Origin: 66-474 sp040255405
GTDB lineage: Bacteria > Pseudomonadota > Gammaproteobacteria > Xanthomonadales > Rhodanobacteraceae
Direction of reading: 5' to 3'
Assembly: GCA_040255405.1 (NCBI GenBank)
Contig: JBDZUX010000007.1
Coordinates: forward strand, 1 to 64,000
DNA length: 64,000 nt
In this document: positions 7,936 through 17,225 of the stretch, in pieces
How the letters are laid out: every line of letters begins with the position of its first letter
Numbering within the stretch: position 1 is the stretch's first letter
Notes under the pieces: generated by a model
Database searches by the model: none
Seen by the model: only the letters and a program-made list of their open reading frames with translations
What the model was told of the DNA's origin: nothing
Made by a program: the position numbers and the translations under genes

Positions 7936-9910
7936 ACTTCATCGCCACCGCGTCGGTGGTGGTGGGCAAGCCGACCTGGTGGCAGAACGCAGCGAAGCGC
8001 GGGTCGTCGCGGTAGCGCAGGATGATGGAGTCAATGAGCAAGTTGTTGATCCCGGGATCGCGCGTGGCCCAGGCCCGATCCAGCCACTTGAAGGTGTGGT
8101 CCGCGTCGCGGCGCAGCGCGTACACCTCGGCGATCTGGTAAGGCGCGCCGCCGGCGTCCTGGGCGATCAGGGTTCGCAGCGCGTCGTCGGCAGCCTTGGC
8201 GTCGGGGCCGATCTGGGTCGCCAGCGCCAATGCGATCCGGCGCCACACTGGATCTGTTTCCTTTTGCGCGGCGGCCAGCGCGGCCTTGGCATCGCCGCGC
8301 AGGATTTCGATGACGGCCAATTGATAGTGATACGCCGCCGCGCTGGGTTGCAGGGCGATCGCAGTGTTCGCAGCCCGGGCCGCATCGTCGAGGCGACCCA
8401 GCGCCCTCAGGTAGATGCCCAACCACTGGTACCAATTGGCATGTCGCGGATCGGCCTGCAGCGCCTGCCGAGTCAGGTCCACCGCCCGCTGCACCTGTCC
8501 GAGCGAGCCCGAAATGCCGCCGAGGAAGAATTTTGCGTTTGCGTCGTTGGGCGCCAGTTGCAGCGCGCGCTGCGCCTCGGCCTCCGCGCCGCGCCAGTCC
8601 ATGTCCGCGCTCTGGAGCAAATTTGTGCGCGCCTGATGGGCCTGAGAGGAGTCGGGCGCCAGTTTCAGCGCGGTATCCACGGCCGCGCGCGCCTTGGAAA
8701 TCGCGGTCCGGGCATCGACACCACCGGAGTACTGGACCGCGAGGCCGACCCACATCCGCGACAACTCCGCATAGGCAGCAGCATAGTTCGGGTCGAGGCG
8801 CACCGCTTGCTTGAAAGCCGCGATGGCCGCGCGCAGGCCCGCCTCCGTACCGAGGTTGAACGCATTCATCCCGCGCATGTAGGCGGCGTAGGCATCCAGG
8901 TTGCCGCTGGGCGGGCGGTCATTCTGCACCGCTGCACCGGGCGTAGTCAGGAGTTTTGCCTTGAGCGCGTCCGCCACCGACTGCGTGATCGCATCCTGCA
9001 GCGCAAACAAGTCCTTGTAGGGCTTGTCGTAGCGCTGCGACCACAGCGCGCTGCCGTCCGATGCGTTCACCAGCGTGGCGGTGATCCGCACCATGTCCCC
9101 CGCGCGTTGCACGCTGCCTTCCAGCAAATGTGCCACGCCCAGCTTCTCGCCGATCAGCTTGCTGCTGTCCTTCGAATCGCGGAACTGGAATGCCGAATCG
9201 CGGCTGATGACCTTGAGGCCCCCGAACTGGGTGAGCGCGGTGATCAGATCCTGCGACAGGCCGTCCGAGAAGTACTGCTGGGACGTATCGCCGCTGTCGT
9301 TCTCGAATGGCAGCACCGCAACGGATTTTTGCGGAATGCTGGGCGCCGGCGCGGGAATCATGTCATTCGCGGCATGACGCGGCATGGCGGTATTTCGCGA
9401 CCCGGATGCAAGTGCTTCGGCGGGGGAAGCCGGGGCGGCGCCTGGGATCGTTTCCGGATTCCGATTCGCGGCATCCGGGCTACGATCCGTAATCAGGCTA
9501 CTCACGATCGCATTGCCCGCCGGCGCGTGCCGCACCACCAGCAGCCGCCAACCCATCACGGCCACCGCCAGCACCAGCACCGTAATGATCAGGGCGTTGA
9601 GTTTTTGCCCTACCGAATGGTGCGCGTGCGCGGGCCGGGCTTCCGGCGAATCGGCCGATTCGGTGCGACGGACGCCTTCGCGCGTCAGCTCGAACGCCCA
9701 CGCGAGGATCAGCGCAACGGGAAAGCAGAGCACGAACAGCACGATCAACATCTTCAGCACCCATGCCGGCGTGCCGAAGGTCGGCAGTACGACCGAAGCG
9801 ACCTGCAACAGCAGCCAAGCGGTCACCGCGTACGCGATCGCCACCCGCCACACGTGACGGCGCTTCATCTCCTCGAAAAACGAACGCTTGGCGGGCGATG
9901 GCACGTTCAC
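7934..9910 (-). CDS. TolB-like / TPR membrane protein, copy B
   Basis: 658-residue protein of a family common in Xanthomonadales. In order: a conserved FFEEMKRRHVWRVAIAYAV leader, two hydrophobic segments (about residues 25-70), a third at about 100-118, a Pro/Ala-rich linker, a TolB/FlgO-like domain beginning KSVAVLPFENDSGD (about 205-330), then TPR repeats to the C-terminus. No cyclase, kinase or DNA-binding output domain is present. The start is taken as GTG 9910, whose GTGA overlaps the stop of the upstream paralogue. A scaffold or sensor role at the inner membrane is inference; no substrate can be named. Confidence 0.85.
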   Translation of the reverse strand: MNVPSPAKRSFFEEMKRRHVWRVAIAYAVTAWLLLQVASVVLPTFGTPAWVLKMLIVLFVLCFPVALILAWAFELTREGVRRTESADSPEARPAHAHHSVGQKLNALIITVLVLAVAVMGWRLLVVRHAPAGNAIVSSLITDRSPDAANRNPETIPGAAPASPAEALASGSRNTAMPRHAANDMIPAPAPSIPQKSVAVLPFENDSGDTSQQYFSDGLSQDLITALTQFGGLKVISRDSAFQFRDSKDSSKLIGEKLGVAHLLEGSVQRAGDMVRITATLVNASDGSALWSQRYDKPYKDLFALQDAITQSVADALKAKLLTTPGAAVQNDRPPSGNLDAYAAYMRGMNAFNLGTEAGLRAAIAAFKQAVRLDPNYAAAYAELSRMWVGLAVQYSGGVDARTAISKARAAVDTALKLAPDSSQAHQARTNLLQSADMDWRGAEAEAQRALQLAPNDANAKFFLGGISGSLGQVQRAVDLTRQALQADPRHANWYQWLGIYLRALGRLDDAARAANTAIALQPSAAAYHYQLAVIEILRGDAKAALAAAQKETDPVWRRIALALATQIGPDAKAADDALRTLIAQDAGGAPYQIAEVYALRRDADHTFKWLDRAWATRDPGINNLLIDSIILRYRDDPRFAAFCHQVGLPTTTDAVAMK

Positions 9911-11781
9911 TTCATCGCCACCGCGTCGGTGGCCGTCGGCAAGCCCACGTTCCTGCAAAACACGGCGAAGCGCGGGTCGTCACGGTAGCGCAGGATCAAG
10001 GGGTCGTAGAGCAGGTAAGAAACACCGGGGTCGTGCTCCTTCCACGCACGGTCCAGCCAATGGAACACCGCATCCGGATCGCGGCGCAGCGCGTACGTCT
10101 CGGCGATCTGGTAGGGGCCAAGGTCGGCATACTCGGCGAGCAGATTCTTCAACGCCGCATCGGCGGCCTTGCGATCGGGGCCGATCTGTGGGGCCAGCGC
10201 CATCGCGATATCGTGCCAAGGTCCCGGTGGTTCCTCTTGCGCGGCCGCCAACGCAGCCTCAGCATCACCGCGCAGGATCGCGAGAATCGCCGCCCATTCA
10301 TGGTAGGCCGTGCCCTGTGGCTGCAGCGCGATCGCGGTACCAAGGGCTTGCTGGGCATCGGCCATGCGACCGCCACAAGCAAGGTATTGCGACAAGGCGT
10401 AGTACCAATCGCCATTGCGGGGATTGGTCATCAAAGCCTGCTGCACGAGGTCGACCGCGCGCCTGCACTGGCCAAGCGTGGCCAGCACCGAACCGTACAG
10501 ATACTTCGCGTCACCGTCATTGGGGGCAAGCTCCAGGGCACGCTGGATCTCGGTCTGCGCTTCCTTCCAGCCTGACTCGGAAAAAGCCAGATAGCTGCGG
10601 GCGGTGTGTGCGGCAGCCAAATCCGGAGCCAGCTGCAACGCCTTGTCGCCTGCGCGTCGTGCCTGCTTGAACGCCTGTTGCTGTGCTGCGCCCCCCATGA
10701 AGGCGCCGCCCAGACGTGCCCAGGCCCGCGACAGCGCGGCCCATGCAGCCGCATAGCCGGGATCAATCGTGACCGCGCGCTGGTAGGCGTCGATGGCCTG
10801 GCGCGCATGCGTTTCGTCGGTGCGCGCGAAATTGGTAATGCCGCGCAGGTACGCGGTGTAGGCATCCAGGTTGCCGCTCGGCGGGCGATCGCTCTGCACC
10901 ACCGCGCCCGGGGCGGTCAGCAGCTTAGCTTTCAATGCATCGGCCACCGAATGCGTAATCGCATCCTGCAGCGCGAACAGGTCCTTGTACGCCTTGTCGT
11001 AGCGCTGCGACCACAGGATGCTCCCATCGGCGGCATTCACCAGCGTCGCCGTGATGCGCACCTCGCCTTCGACGCGCTGCACGCTGCCTTCCAGGATGTG
11101 GGCAACGCCGAGCTGCTGTGCGATGGTCTTGATATTGTCCTTGCTGCCGCGGAATTGGAACGCCGAATCGCGGTTGATGACTTTCAGGCCCGCGAACTGC
11201 GAGAGAGCGGTGATCAGGTCCTGCGACAGGCCATCGGAGAAGAACTGCTCGTCTTTCTGGCCACTGTCGTTGACGAATGGCAACACCGCGACGGATTTTT
11301 CGGGGATGCCTGGCGCGGGAAAGACAGGCGCGGGTGACTTCGCAACCGATGCCGCAGGCGCCGCGCCCGGCGGGGCCACGGCAGGTTGCACAATCGACGG
11401 TGGCTGATGCCGCACGGCGTACAGTCGCCAGCCCAGCAATGCGATCACCAGTACCAGCACCGCAATGATCAGCGTGTTCAACTTGCGACCGATCTGACGG
11501 TTTGCGTGCTCGCTGCGCGCGCCAGGCGAACCGGCAGCCTCGGTGCGGCGGATGCCTTCGGGGGTGAACTCGTAAATCCATGCAAACGCCACCGCGACCG
11601 GAAAGCCGATCGCAAGCAGGATCACCACCAGTCTCACCGCCCAGTTCGGAACATTGAAGAACGGAAAGACTTGCGTGGCGACCTGCACCAGCAGCCAGCC
11701 TGCCACCGCGTAGGCGATCGCCACGCGCACCACGTGGCGGCGCTTCAACTCTTCGAAGAAACCGGACTGGTCGGATGCCAC
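9907..11781 (-). CDS. TolB-like / TPR membrane protein, copy A
   Basis: 624-residue paralogue of the following gene with the same order of parts: FFEELKRRHVVRVAIAYAV leader, hydrophobic segments near residues 20-65 and 90-115, a TolB/FlgO-like domain starting KSVAVLPFVNDSGQ, then TPR repeats. Both copies end in nearly the same peptide (GLPTATDAVAMK here, GLPTTTDAVAMK in the other), and their 3' ends are visibly similar at base level, so this is a tandem duplication. ATG 11781 gives MASDQSGFFEEL. It is the first gene of a two-gene unit divergent from the permease. Function unknown. Confidence 0.87.
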   Translation of the reverse strand: MASDQSGFFEELKRRHVVRVAIAYAVAGWLLVQVATQVFPFFNVPNWAVRLVVILLAIGFPVAVAFAWIYEFTPEGIRRTEAAGSPGARSEHANRQIGRKLNTLIIAVLVLVIALLGWRLYAVRHQPPSIVQPAVAPPGAAPAASVAKSPAPVFPAPGIPEKSVAVLPFVNDSGQKDEQFFSDGLSQDLITALSQFAGLKVINRDSAFQFRGSKDNIKTIAQQLGVAHILEGSVQRVEGEVRITATLVNAADGSILWSQRYDKAYKDLFALQDAITHSVADALKAKLLTAPGAVVQSDRPPSGNLDAYTAYLRGITNFARTDETHARQAIDAYQRAVTIDPGYAAAWAALSRAWARLGGAFMGGAAQQQAFKQARRAGDKALQLAPDLAAAHTARSYLAFSESGWKEAQTEIQRALELAPNDGDAKYLYGSVLATLGQCRRAVDLVQQALMTNPRNGDWYYALSQYLACGGRMADAQQALGTAIALQPQGTAYHEWAAILAILRGDAEAALAAAQEEPPGPWHDIAMALAPQIGPDRKAADAALKNLLAEYADLGPYQIAETYALRRDPDAVFHWLDRAWKEHDPGVSYLLYDPLILRYRDDPRFAVFCRNVGLPTATDAVAMK

Positions 11782-12112
11782 CGCGCTTCAAGGATTCCCC
11801 GCCGGGTGCGTCCCGGCCTCCGCTTCCCACGAGTGTAGTCGATTGCCGCGGCGGATACAGGTATGACGCGCAACCTCGCGTCGGGATGTCCGGCCGCGGG
11901 CCGGCGCATGACGCGGGAACGCAACTGACGCACTGACAAAATGCGCGCGACATCCGAACCCTGGTCCGGCCCTTCGCCCGGAGCGGGAAGAAGAACGTGG
12001 AACAAAGCTGCCGACGGAGCGCGTTCACGACCTGCACGACCCATCGCCAAGCGGACAGGCGCGGCGTAATCTGCGATCATCGGGAACTGTTTTTGCCGGG
12101 AAAGTCGCCACG
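11782..12112. other. Divergent intergenic region, no gene seen
   Basis: This 331-base gap separates the TPR pair (leftward) from the permease (rightward) and must hold promoters for both. I see no convincing -35/-10 pair, no RNA gene and no credible short ORF. TAATCT near 12071 could be a -10 element for the permease but lacks a good partner. Confidence 0.4.
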
Positions 12113-13777
12113 ATGAGTCACGAAACCGCAATCCACCGCAACGTCGGCGCGTGGGCGCTCATGTTCACGGGCCTGGGCTCGATCATCGGTTCCGGCTGGC
12201 TGTTCGGCGCGTGGCGCGCGGCGCAACTTGCGGGTCCCGGCGCGATCTGGGCGTGGATCATCGGCGCGGTGGTGATCCTGTTCATCGCGGTGACGTATGC
12301 CGAGCTCGGCGCGATGTTCCCGGAATCGGGCGGCATGGTGCGCTACGGCCAGTATTCGCACGGCACGCTGGTGGGTTTCATCGCGGCTTGGGCCAACTGG
12401 ATCGCGATCGCCTCGGTGATTCCGGTGGAAGCGGAAGCCTCGGTGCAATACATGGCGTCGTGGCCGTGGCCGTGGGCGCAGAACCTGTACCACGTCGCGC
12501 CGGGTGGCATGGGCGAATTGAGCCCCACCGGCCTCGGGATTTCCGCACTGCTGGTGATCGGCTACTTCCTGCTGAATTACTGGAGCGTGAACCTTTTCGC
12601 CAAGACCAACACCTGGATCACGATCTACAAGCTGGTCGTGCCGGCGCTCACCGCGATCGCGCTGATGGCGACCTCGTTCCATCCCGAGAACTTCCACATC
12701 GGCGCGCATGGCGGGCCGCACGCTTACAACATTTCCGCGATCCTGACGGCGGTCGCGATCAGCGGCATCGTGTTCAGCTTCAATGGTTTCCAGAGCCCGG
12801 TGAACCTCGCGGGCGAAGCCAAGAATCCCGGCCGCAACGTGCCATTCGGTGTGATCGGGTCGATTCTTTTGGCGACCGTCGTGTATCTGCTGTTGCAGGT
12901 CGCATTCCTCGGCGCGACCGATCCCGCGGTGCTGGCGCAGGGCGGCTGGGCCGCGATCGAACACTCCTCGCCGTTCGCGCAGCTGGCGATCGCGTTGAAC
13001 CTCAACTGGCTGGCGTTGCTGCTGTATTCCGATGCGTTCATCAGTCCCAGCGGCACCGGCGCGACCTACACCGCGACCACCGCGCGGATGATCTACGGCA
13101 TGGAACGCAACGGCACGCTGCCGAAGATCTTCGGCCGCGTTCACCCGCGCTTCGGCATCCCGCGCCCGGCGATGTGGTTGAACCTGGTGGTCGCCTTCAT
13201 CTTCCTGTTCTTCTTCCGCGGCTGGGCGACATTGGCCGAGGTGATTTCGGTCGCGACCATCATTTCGTACTTGACCGGACCCGTCAGCGTGTCGGTGCTC
13301 AGGCGCACCGCGCCGGACATCCACCGCCCGCTGCGGCTTCCGATGCTGCGCGTGATCGCGGGCCTCGCGTTCGTGTTCGCGACCGAACTCCTGTACTGGG
13401 CGCGTTGGCCGCGCACGGGGGAAATCATCCTGCTGATGGTGGTCGCGTTGCCGGTATGGCTTTGGTACGCGGTGAAGCGCGGCGGCGCCGACGTGATGAA
13501 GCAGGTGCAAGGTGCGGCGTGGCTGATCTTCTACCTGCCCGCAATCGCGGCGTTGTCGTGGGCGGGCAGCGCGCGGTTCGGCGGACACGGTTACATGCCC
13601 TACGGCTGGGACCTGCTGATCGTCGCAGTCATCGCGATCGGCTTCTTCGCATGGGGCCTGGCCTGCGGCTGGCGCACGCCGGAAGTGGAAGCGATCAAGA
13701 TGGAAGCGCAGGCGCATCCGGGCGGCATACTGGTGCCGCCGGACGAAGAGACCGCCGAGCGCATGGTAGAGCGATAG
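12113..13777 (+). CDS. APC superfamily amino-acid permease
   Basis: 554-residue polytopic inner-membrane protein of the amino acid-polyamine-organocation superfamily, with about twelve to fourteen hydrophobic segments. The first helix carries GLGSIIGSGWLFG, the family's signature glycine-rich unwound segment, and EASVQYMASWPW and FNGFQSPVNLAGEAKNP lie in the conserved middle part. Length and motifs recall bacterial aspartate/proton or glutamate-type symporters of this superfamily, but the substrate cannot be read from sequence. It stands alone and is not in an operon with the converging met genes. Confidence 0.88.
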   Translation: MSHETAIHRNVGAWALMFTGLGSIIGSGWLFGAWRAAQLAGPGAIWAWIIGAVVILFIAVTYAELGAMFPESGGMVRYGQYSHGTLVGFIAAWANWIAIASVIPVEAEASVQYMASWPWPWAQNLYHVAPGGMGELSPTGLGISALLVIGYFLLNYWSVNLFAKTNTWITIYKLVVPALTAIALMATSFHPENFHIGAHGGPHAYNISAILTAVAISGIVFSFNGFQSPVNLAGEAKNPGRNVPFGVIGSILLATVVYLLLQVAFLGATDPAVLAQGGWAAIEHSSPFAQLAIALNLNWLALLLYSDAFISPSGTGATYTATTARMIYGMERNGTLPKIFGRVHPRFGIPRPAMWLNLVVAFIFLFFFRGWATLAEVISVATIISYLTGPVSVSVLRRTAPDIHRPLRLPMLRVIAGLAFVFATELLYWARWPRTGEIILLMVVALPVWLWYAVKRGGADVMKQVQGAAWLIFYLPAIAALSWAGSARFGGHGYMPYGWDLLIVAVIAIGFFAWGLACGWRTPEVEAIKMEAQAHPGGILVPPDEETAERMVER

Positions 13778-13839
13778 GCTCTGGACTTCCTCGCGCGCAG
13801 GCCCGCTCATACAGGGAGCAACCGTGCTGCGAACGGCAG

Positions 13840-14922
13840 TTACGCCAGCGCGAGCACGTCGCCCAGCAATGCCTGCGCGGTCACTTCGGGCCCCGCGCCG
13901 GCGCCCTGGATCACCAGTGGACGCGGCCGGTAACGCGACGTGGTGAATGCGAACAGATTGTCGGCGCCCAGGAGGTGCGCCGCGGGATGCGAGACCGGGA
14001 CTTCGACCAGCCCCACCCGCGCGGCGCCGTCTGCATCGAAACGCGCGAGGTAGCGCAGCACGCAAGCGCGCGCCGCGGCCGCGGCGTGACGCGCGGCGAT
14101 CGCGGCGTCGAGCCCGTCGAGGCGATCGATGAATGCATCCTTCGACAGGTGGCGCAGCGGGGCCGGCACCAGGTTTTCGACTTCGACCCGCGTGCGTTCC
14201 AGCGGAAACCCCGCCGTGCGCGCGAGGATCAGCAGCTTGCGCGCGACATCCTCGCCGGAAAGATCGGCGCGCGGATCGGGTTCGGTGTAACCCAACGCAC
14301 AGGCTTCGCGCAGCAGCGTCGAGAATGGATGCCGTCCGTCGTAATGGTTGAACAGGTACGACAACGAACCCGAGAACACGCCTTCGATCCGCGTCAACGT
14401 GTCGCCACAAAGATGCAGTCGGCGCAGGGTCGAGAGCACGGGCAAGCCGGCGCCGACGGTCGCGCTGTCGCCGTACTGGGCGTCTTGCGCGCGCGCAGCC
14501 TGCAAGGCGCGCCAGCCGTCGAGTCCATCCCCGGCCAATGCCTTGTTGGCGGTGACCACGTGGCAACCATGCGCCAGCCATCCAGGGTGACGCCGCGCCA
14601 ATTCCATCGAAGCTGTCGCGTCGACCACGACCCGGATGGCCGCGCCGCTTGCGTGCAACGCCCGCAGCAGCGCGACGTCGTCGCGCCGTTCGCCGCCCGC
14701 ATCCAGCCGCTCGCGCAGGCGGCGCTCCGCCAGCGCCGCGGGCTGCGTCTGCTGGTGCCGCGAGTTGGCCGCGCCAAGCAAGCGCAGGTTTCCACCCGCG
14801 GATGTGCGCAACAATTGCAGGAATGCGCCGCCGACCTTGCCGGTGCCGAACAGGACGATTGCGATGTCGCGCCGCGCCGGGGCGTGGGGAACGCATGCTT
14901 CTTCCGCGAGCACCGCGCTCAT
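13840..14922 (-). CDS. hom: Homoserine dehydrogenase (monofunctional, no ACT domain)
   Basis: NAD(P)-dependent reduction of aspartate semialdehyde to homoserine, the branch-point precursor for methionine and threonine. The 360-residue protein has a Rossmann motif (IVLFGTGKVGGAF) near residue 20, then VVDATAS, VTANKALAG and the catalytic-domain stretch GVFSGSLSYLFNHYD. It resembles the C-terminal half of ThrA/MetL rather than Hom proteins with a trailing ACT domain; no aspartokinase or ACT part is present, so allosteric threonine control is not expected. It is third in metX-metB-hom, overlapping metB by ATGA, so its supply is tied to methionine. Confidence 0.92.
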   Translation of the reverse strand: MSAVLAEEACVPHAPARRDIAIVLFGTGKVGGAFLQLLRTSAGGNLRLLGAANSRHQQTQPAALAERRLRERLDAGGERRDDVALLRALHASGAAIRVVVDATASMELARRHPGWLAHGCHVVTANKALAGDGLDGWRALQAARAQDAQYGDSATVGAGLPVLSTLRRLHLCGDTLTRIEGVFSGSLSYLFNHYDGRHPFSTLLREACALGYTEPDPRADLSGEDVARKLLILARTAGFPLERTRVEVENLVPAPLRHLSKDAFIDRLDGLDAAIAARHAAAAARACVLRYLARFDADGAARVGLVEVPVSHPAAHLLGADNLFAFTTSRYRPRPLVIQGAGAGPEVTAQALLGDVLALA

Positions 14923-16106
14923 GCCGGCAGCGCCACGCGTTTTCGCGACACCGCGTCCGCGCGGGCCAGCGCCGCGCGCAGATGGCGCGACAGATCGGCA
15001 ATGTCCTCGATGCCGACCGAGAGACGCAGCAGCGTGTCGGAAATGCCGGCCGTACGGCGCGCTTCCGGCGCCATCGCCGCGTGGGTCATCGTGGCTGGAT
15101 GCGCGATCAGGCTTTCCACGCCACCCAGCGATTCGGCCAACGTGATGCATTGCAGGCCATCGAGGAACGCGCGCACCGCATCCTCGCCGCCCTCGAGCTC
15201 AAAGCTCAGCATCGCGCCGAATCCGGATTGCTGGCGCTTCGCCAGTGCGTGCTGCGGATGCGAGGCCAGGCCGGGATAGAACACCCGCGTCACCGCCGGA
15301 TGTTCGTTCAACAGGTCGGCGAGCGCAGCGGCGTTTTCCTGATGGGCGCGCAGGCGTGCCGACAACGTGCGCAGGCCGCGCAAGGTCAGCCAACTGTCGA
15401 ACGGCGCGCCGGTGAGGCCCAGGCAATTGCCCCACCATTTCAGTTTCTCTGCCACTTCGGGTTCACGCGCAATCACTGCGCCGCCCACCACGTCGCTGTG
15501 GCCGTTGATGTACTTGGTGGTCGAATGCACCACCACGTCCGCGCCCAGCGCCAGCGGCTGCTGCAACGCCGGCGACAGGAACGTGTTGTCCACCACGCAC
15601 AGTGCGCCCGCCGCGTGCGCCGCCTGCGCGACGTGGCGGATGTCGGTGATGCGCAGCAGCGGGTTGGATGGCGTTTCCACCCACACCAGCGCCGGCTTGT
15701 CCGCGAGACCCGCCGCAAGCATGGTCGGATCGGTCAAATCCGCGAAACGCACGTCGAAGCGACCCTTCTTCGCCCACGCATCCAGCAGCCGCCACGTGCC
15801 GCCGTAGCAATCGTGCGCGGCCAGCACCTTGCCGCCGGCCGGCACCAGTTCCAGCGCCAGCGCGACCGCCGCCATGCCGCTGGCCGTCACCACCGCGCCC
15901 GTGCCGCGTTCGAGATCCGCCAGCGCCTCGGCCAGCAGGTCGCGGGTGGGATTCCCGCTGCGGGAGTAGTCGTACGCGCGCTTTTCGTTGAAACCCGCGA
16001 ACGAGTAGTTCGTCGAAAGGTGCAGCGGCGGAATCACCGCGCCGTGCTGATGGTCGGTTTCGACGCCGGCGCGCACCGCGCGCGTACGGGATGCGATGGT
16101 GTCCAT
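14919..16106 (-). CDS. metB: Cystathionine gamma-synthase/lyase family enzyme
   Basis: PLP-dependent trans-sulfuration enzyme of 395 residues. Conserved parts are DYSRSGNPTRDLLAEALADLE near residue 45, ETPSNPLL, VVDNTFLSPALQQPL, and the Schiff-base lysine in HSTTKYINGHSDVVGG near residue 200. Its place between metX and hom argues for a synthetic role, joining an activated homoserine ester with cysteine. The family cannot be split safely into synthase, gamma-lyase or sulfhydrylase by motifs alone. It lies one base after the metX stop and overlaps hom by four bases. Confidence 0.92.
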   Translation of the reverse strand: MDTIASRTRAVRAGVETDHQHGAVIPPLHLSTNYSFAGFNEKRAYDYSRSGNPTRDLLAEALADLERGTGAVVTASGMAAVALALELVPAGGKVLAAHDCYGGTWRLLDAWAKKGRFDVRFADLTDPTMLAAGLADKPALVWVETPSNPLLRITDIRHVAQAAHAAGALCVVDNTFLSPALQQPLALGADVVVHSTTKYINGHSDVVGGAVIAREPEVAEKLKWWGNCLGLTGAPFDSWLTLRGLRTLSARLRAHQENAAALADLLNEHPAVTRVFYPGLASHPQHALAKRQQSGFGAMLSFELEGGEDAVRAFLDGLQCITLAESLGGVESLIAHPATMTHAAMAPEARRTAGISDTLLRLSVGIEDIADLSRHLRAALARADAVSRKRVALPA

Positions 16107-16107
16107 G

Positions 16108-17139
16108 TCATGCTCCGCAATCGTGCAGCGCTTCGCGCAACAAGGGCGCGAGGCGTTCGTGTTCTTTCAGGAATCCGTCGTGGCCATACGGCGTTTCGAT
16201 GACCTCGAGGCTGGCTGTCGCGCCGAGGCGTTGCTGCAGTTCACAAAGATCCGCCAACGGCACCAGACGATCGCTGGCGAAGCCGATCAGCGTGGCCGGG
16301 ACGCGAACGGCCTCGGGATCGACATCATGCAGGTCGATGGATTCGGACAGTGCGAGGTAGCGGTGTGCGTTGAAACGCGCGACGAAGCTTCGGCCATGGT
16401 GTTCCAGCCAATCCTGCACCGGCAACCGCAGCTCGCCATCGCGCCACGCGGCGCTGCCGGCGAACCGGCGACCGATTTCTTCGCCGCTGCGGTAGGTCGT
16501 CAGCGCAAGCTGCCGCGCCAGGGACAATGCATCGTCCACGCAGCCGTTGTCGAGGCCCAGCTTGACGATCCCGCGTTGCACCGCGCGCTGCGCGGTAGCG
16601 AAGGGGTGCGGGCGATGCGCGCCCGCGAGCACGACGAGGCGGGATACCCGGTCGGCATGACGGGCAGCGAACGCCAGGCCCACCATCGCGCCGTACGAGG
16701 CACCGATGAAAGCCTCGACACGGACGATGCCGAGCGCATCCAGCAGCGCCGCCAGCACATCGGCCTGATCCGTGCTGGAGATCGAAGACGCATCCAGATC
16801 GTCCGCGTCCACCCAGTCGATCGCCAGCACGCGCACACGATCGAGATCGACCGCGCGACCTTTGCCGACTTGCAAATCCCACCAGCCTGGCGCAGCGCGC
16901 TCGCCCGTTCCGCAGACATCGCGGTTCGCCGAAATGCCGCCCTGCACGATGACGGTGGGCGCGCCCGGTGCGCCGGCCCACAGGTACCGCACCTCGACGT
17001 CGACCGGACCCTTTCCGTAACGCGGCGCGATCCGGACCCGGCGGCTGCAGCGCAGGCAGGTGAAGGGCGCAGCGGCGGTCGCAACACGCGGCGCACCCTC
17101 GACCAACGGTTCGGTGACTTCGGTGACGGCAAGGCTCAT
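16108..17139 (-). CDS. metX: Homoserine O-acyltransferase, MetX type
   Basis: Alpha/beta-hydrolase enzyme that acylates homoserine as the committed step of methionine synthesis. The 343-residue protein has the nucleophile elbow GASYGAMVG (catalytic Ser), FASDRLVP with the acid, and YGHDGFLKEH with the catalytic His at the C-terminus. MetX proteins in related bacteria have been reported to use succinyl-CoA rather than acetyl-CoA, and the donor is not decided here. The start at 17139 (MSLAVTEVTEP) has a strong GGAG site that lies inside a hairpin, see 17142-17185. First gene of the SAM-riboswitch operon. Confidence 0.93.
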   Translation of the reverse strand: MSLAVTEVTEPLVEGAPRVATAAAPFTCLRCSRRVRIAPRYGKGPVDVEVRYLWAGAPGAPTVIVQGGISANRDVCGTGERAAPGWWDLQVGKGRAVDLDRVRVLAIDWVDADDLDASSISSTDQADVLAALLDALGIVRVEAFIGASYGAMVGLAFAARHADRVSRLVVLAGAHRPHPFATAQRAVQRGIVKLGLDNGCVDDALSLARQLALTTYRSGEEIGRRFAGSAAWRDGELRLPVQDWLEHHGRSFVARFNAHRYLALSESIDLHDVDPEAVRVPATLIGFASDRLVPLADLCELQQRLGATASLEVIETPYGHDGFLKEHERLAPLLREALHDCGA

Positions 17140-17141
17140 GG

Positions 17142-17185
17142 CGGTTCTCCGGGAAGACACGAACACCGAGTCATGCGGAGAACCG
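17142..17185 (-). promoter_or_regulatory. Hairpin sequestering the metX ribosome binding site
   Basis: In the metX transcript CGGUUCUCCG (17185 down to 17176) is an exact 10-base complement of CGGAGAACCG (17151 down to 17142). The second arm contains the metX Shine-Dalgarno sequence, ending two bases before the ATG at 17139. The loop is 24 bases. When folded, it should block ribosome binding, so it is a likely expression platform for the upstream SAM aptamer. Confidence 0.7.
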
Positions 17186-17197
17186 GAAACAGCCGTC

Positions 17198-17220
17198 CAA
17201 TCCCGCGGCACGCGGGATTG
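17198..17220 (-). promoter_or_regulatory. 10-bp hairpin between SAM aptamer and metX
   Basis: On the minus strand CAATCCCGCG and CGCGGGATTG form a perfect 10-bp stem around the loop TGC, six bases after the aptamer. The bases that follow (GACGGCTGTTTCC) lack a real T-tract, so an intrinsic terminator is doubtful. It may be a structural spacer or a weak terminator. Confidence 0.55.
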
Positions 17221-17225
17221 CGCGA

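Noticed and set aside
12077..15001. A 974-codon open frame on the minus strand across the permease and hom genes
   Set aside because: It is antisense to the permease with clear family motifs and is rich in Arg, His and Gln, as expected for the complement of high-GC coding DNA.
17198..17220. Intrinsic terminator in the met leader
   Set aside because: The stem is perfect but no T-tract follows, and a better SD-hiding hairpin exists downstream; kept as a hairpin, not a terminator.
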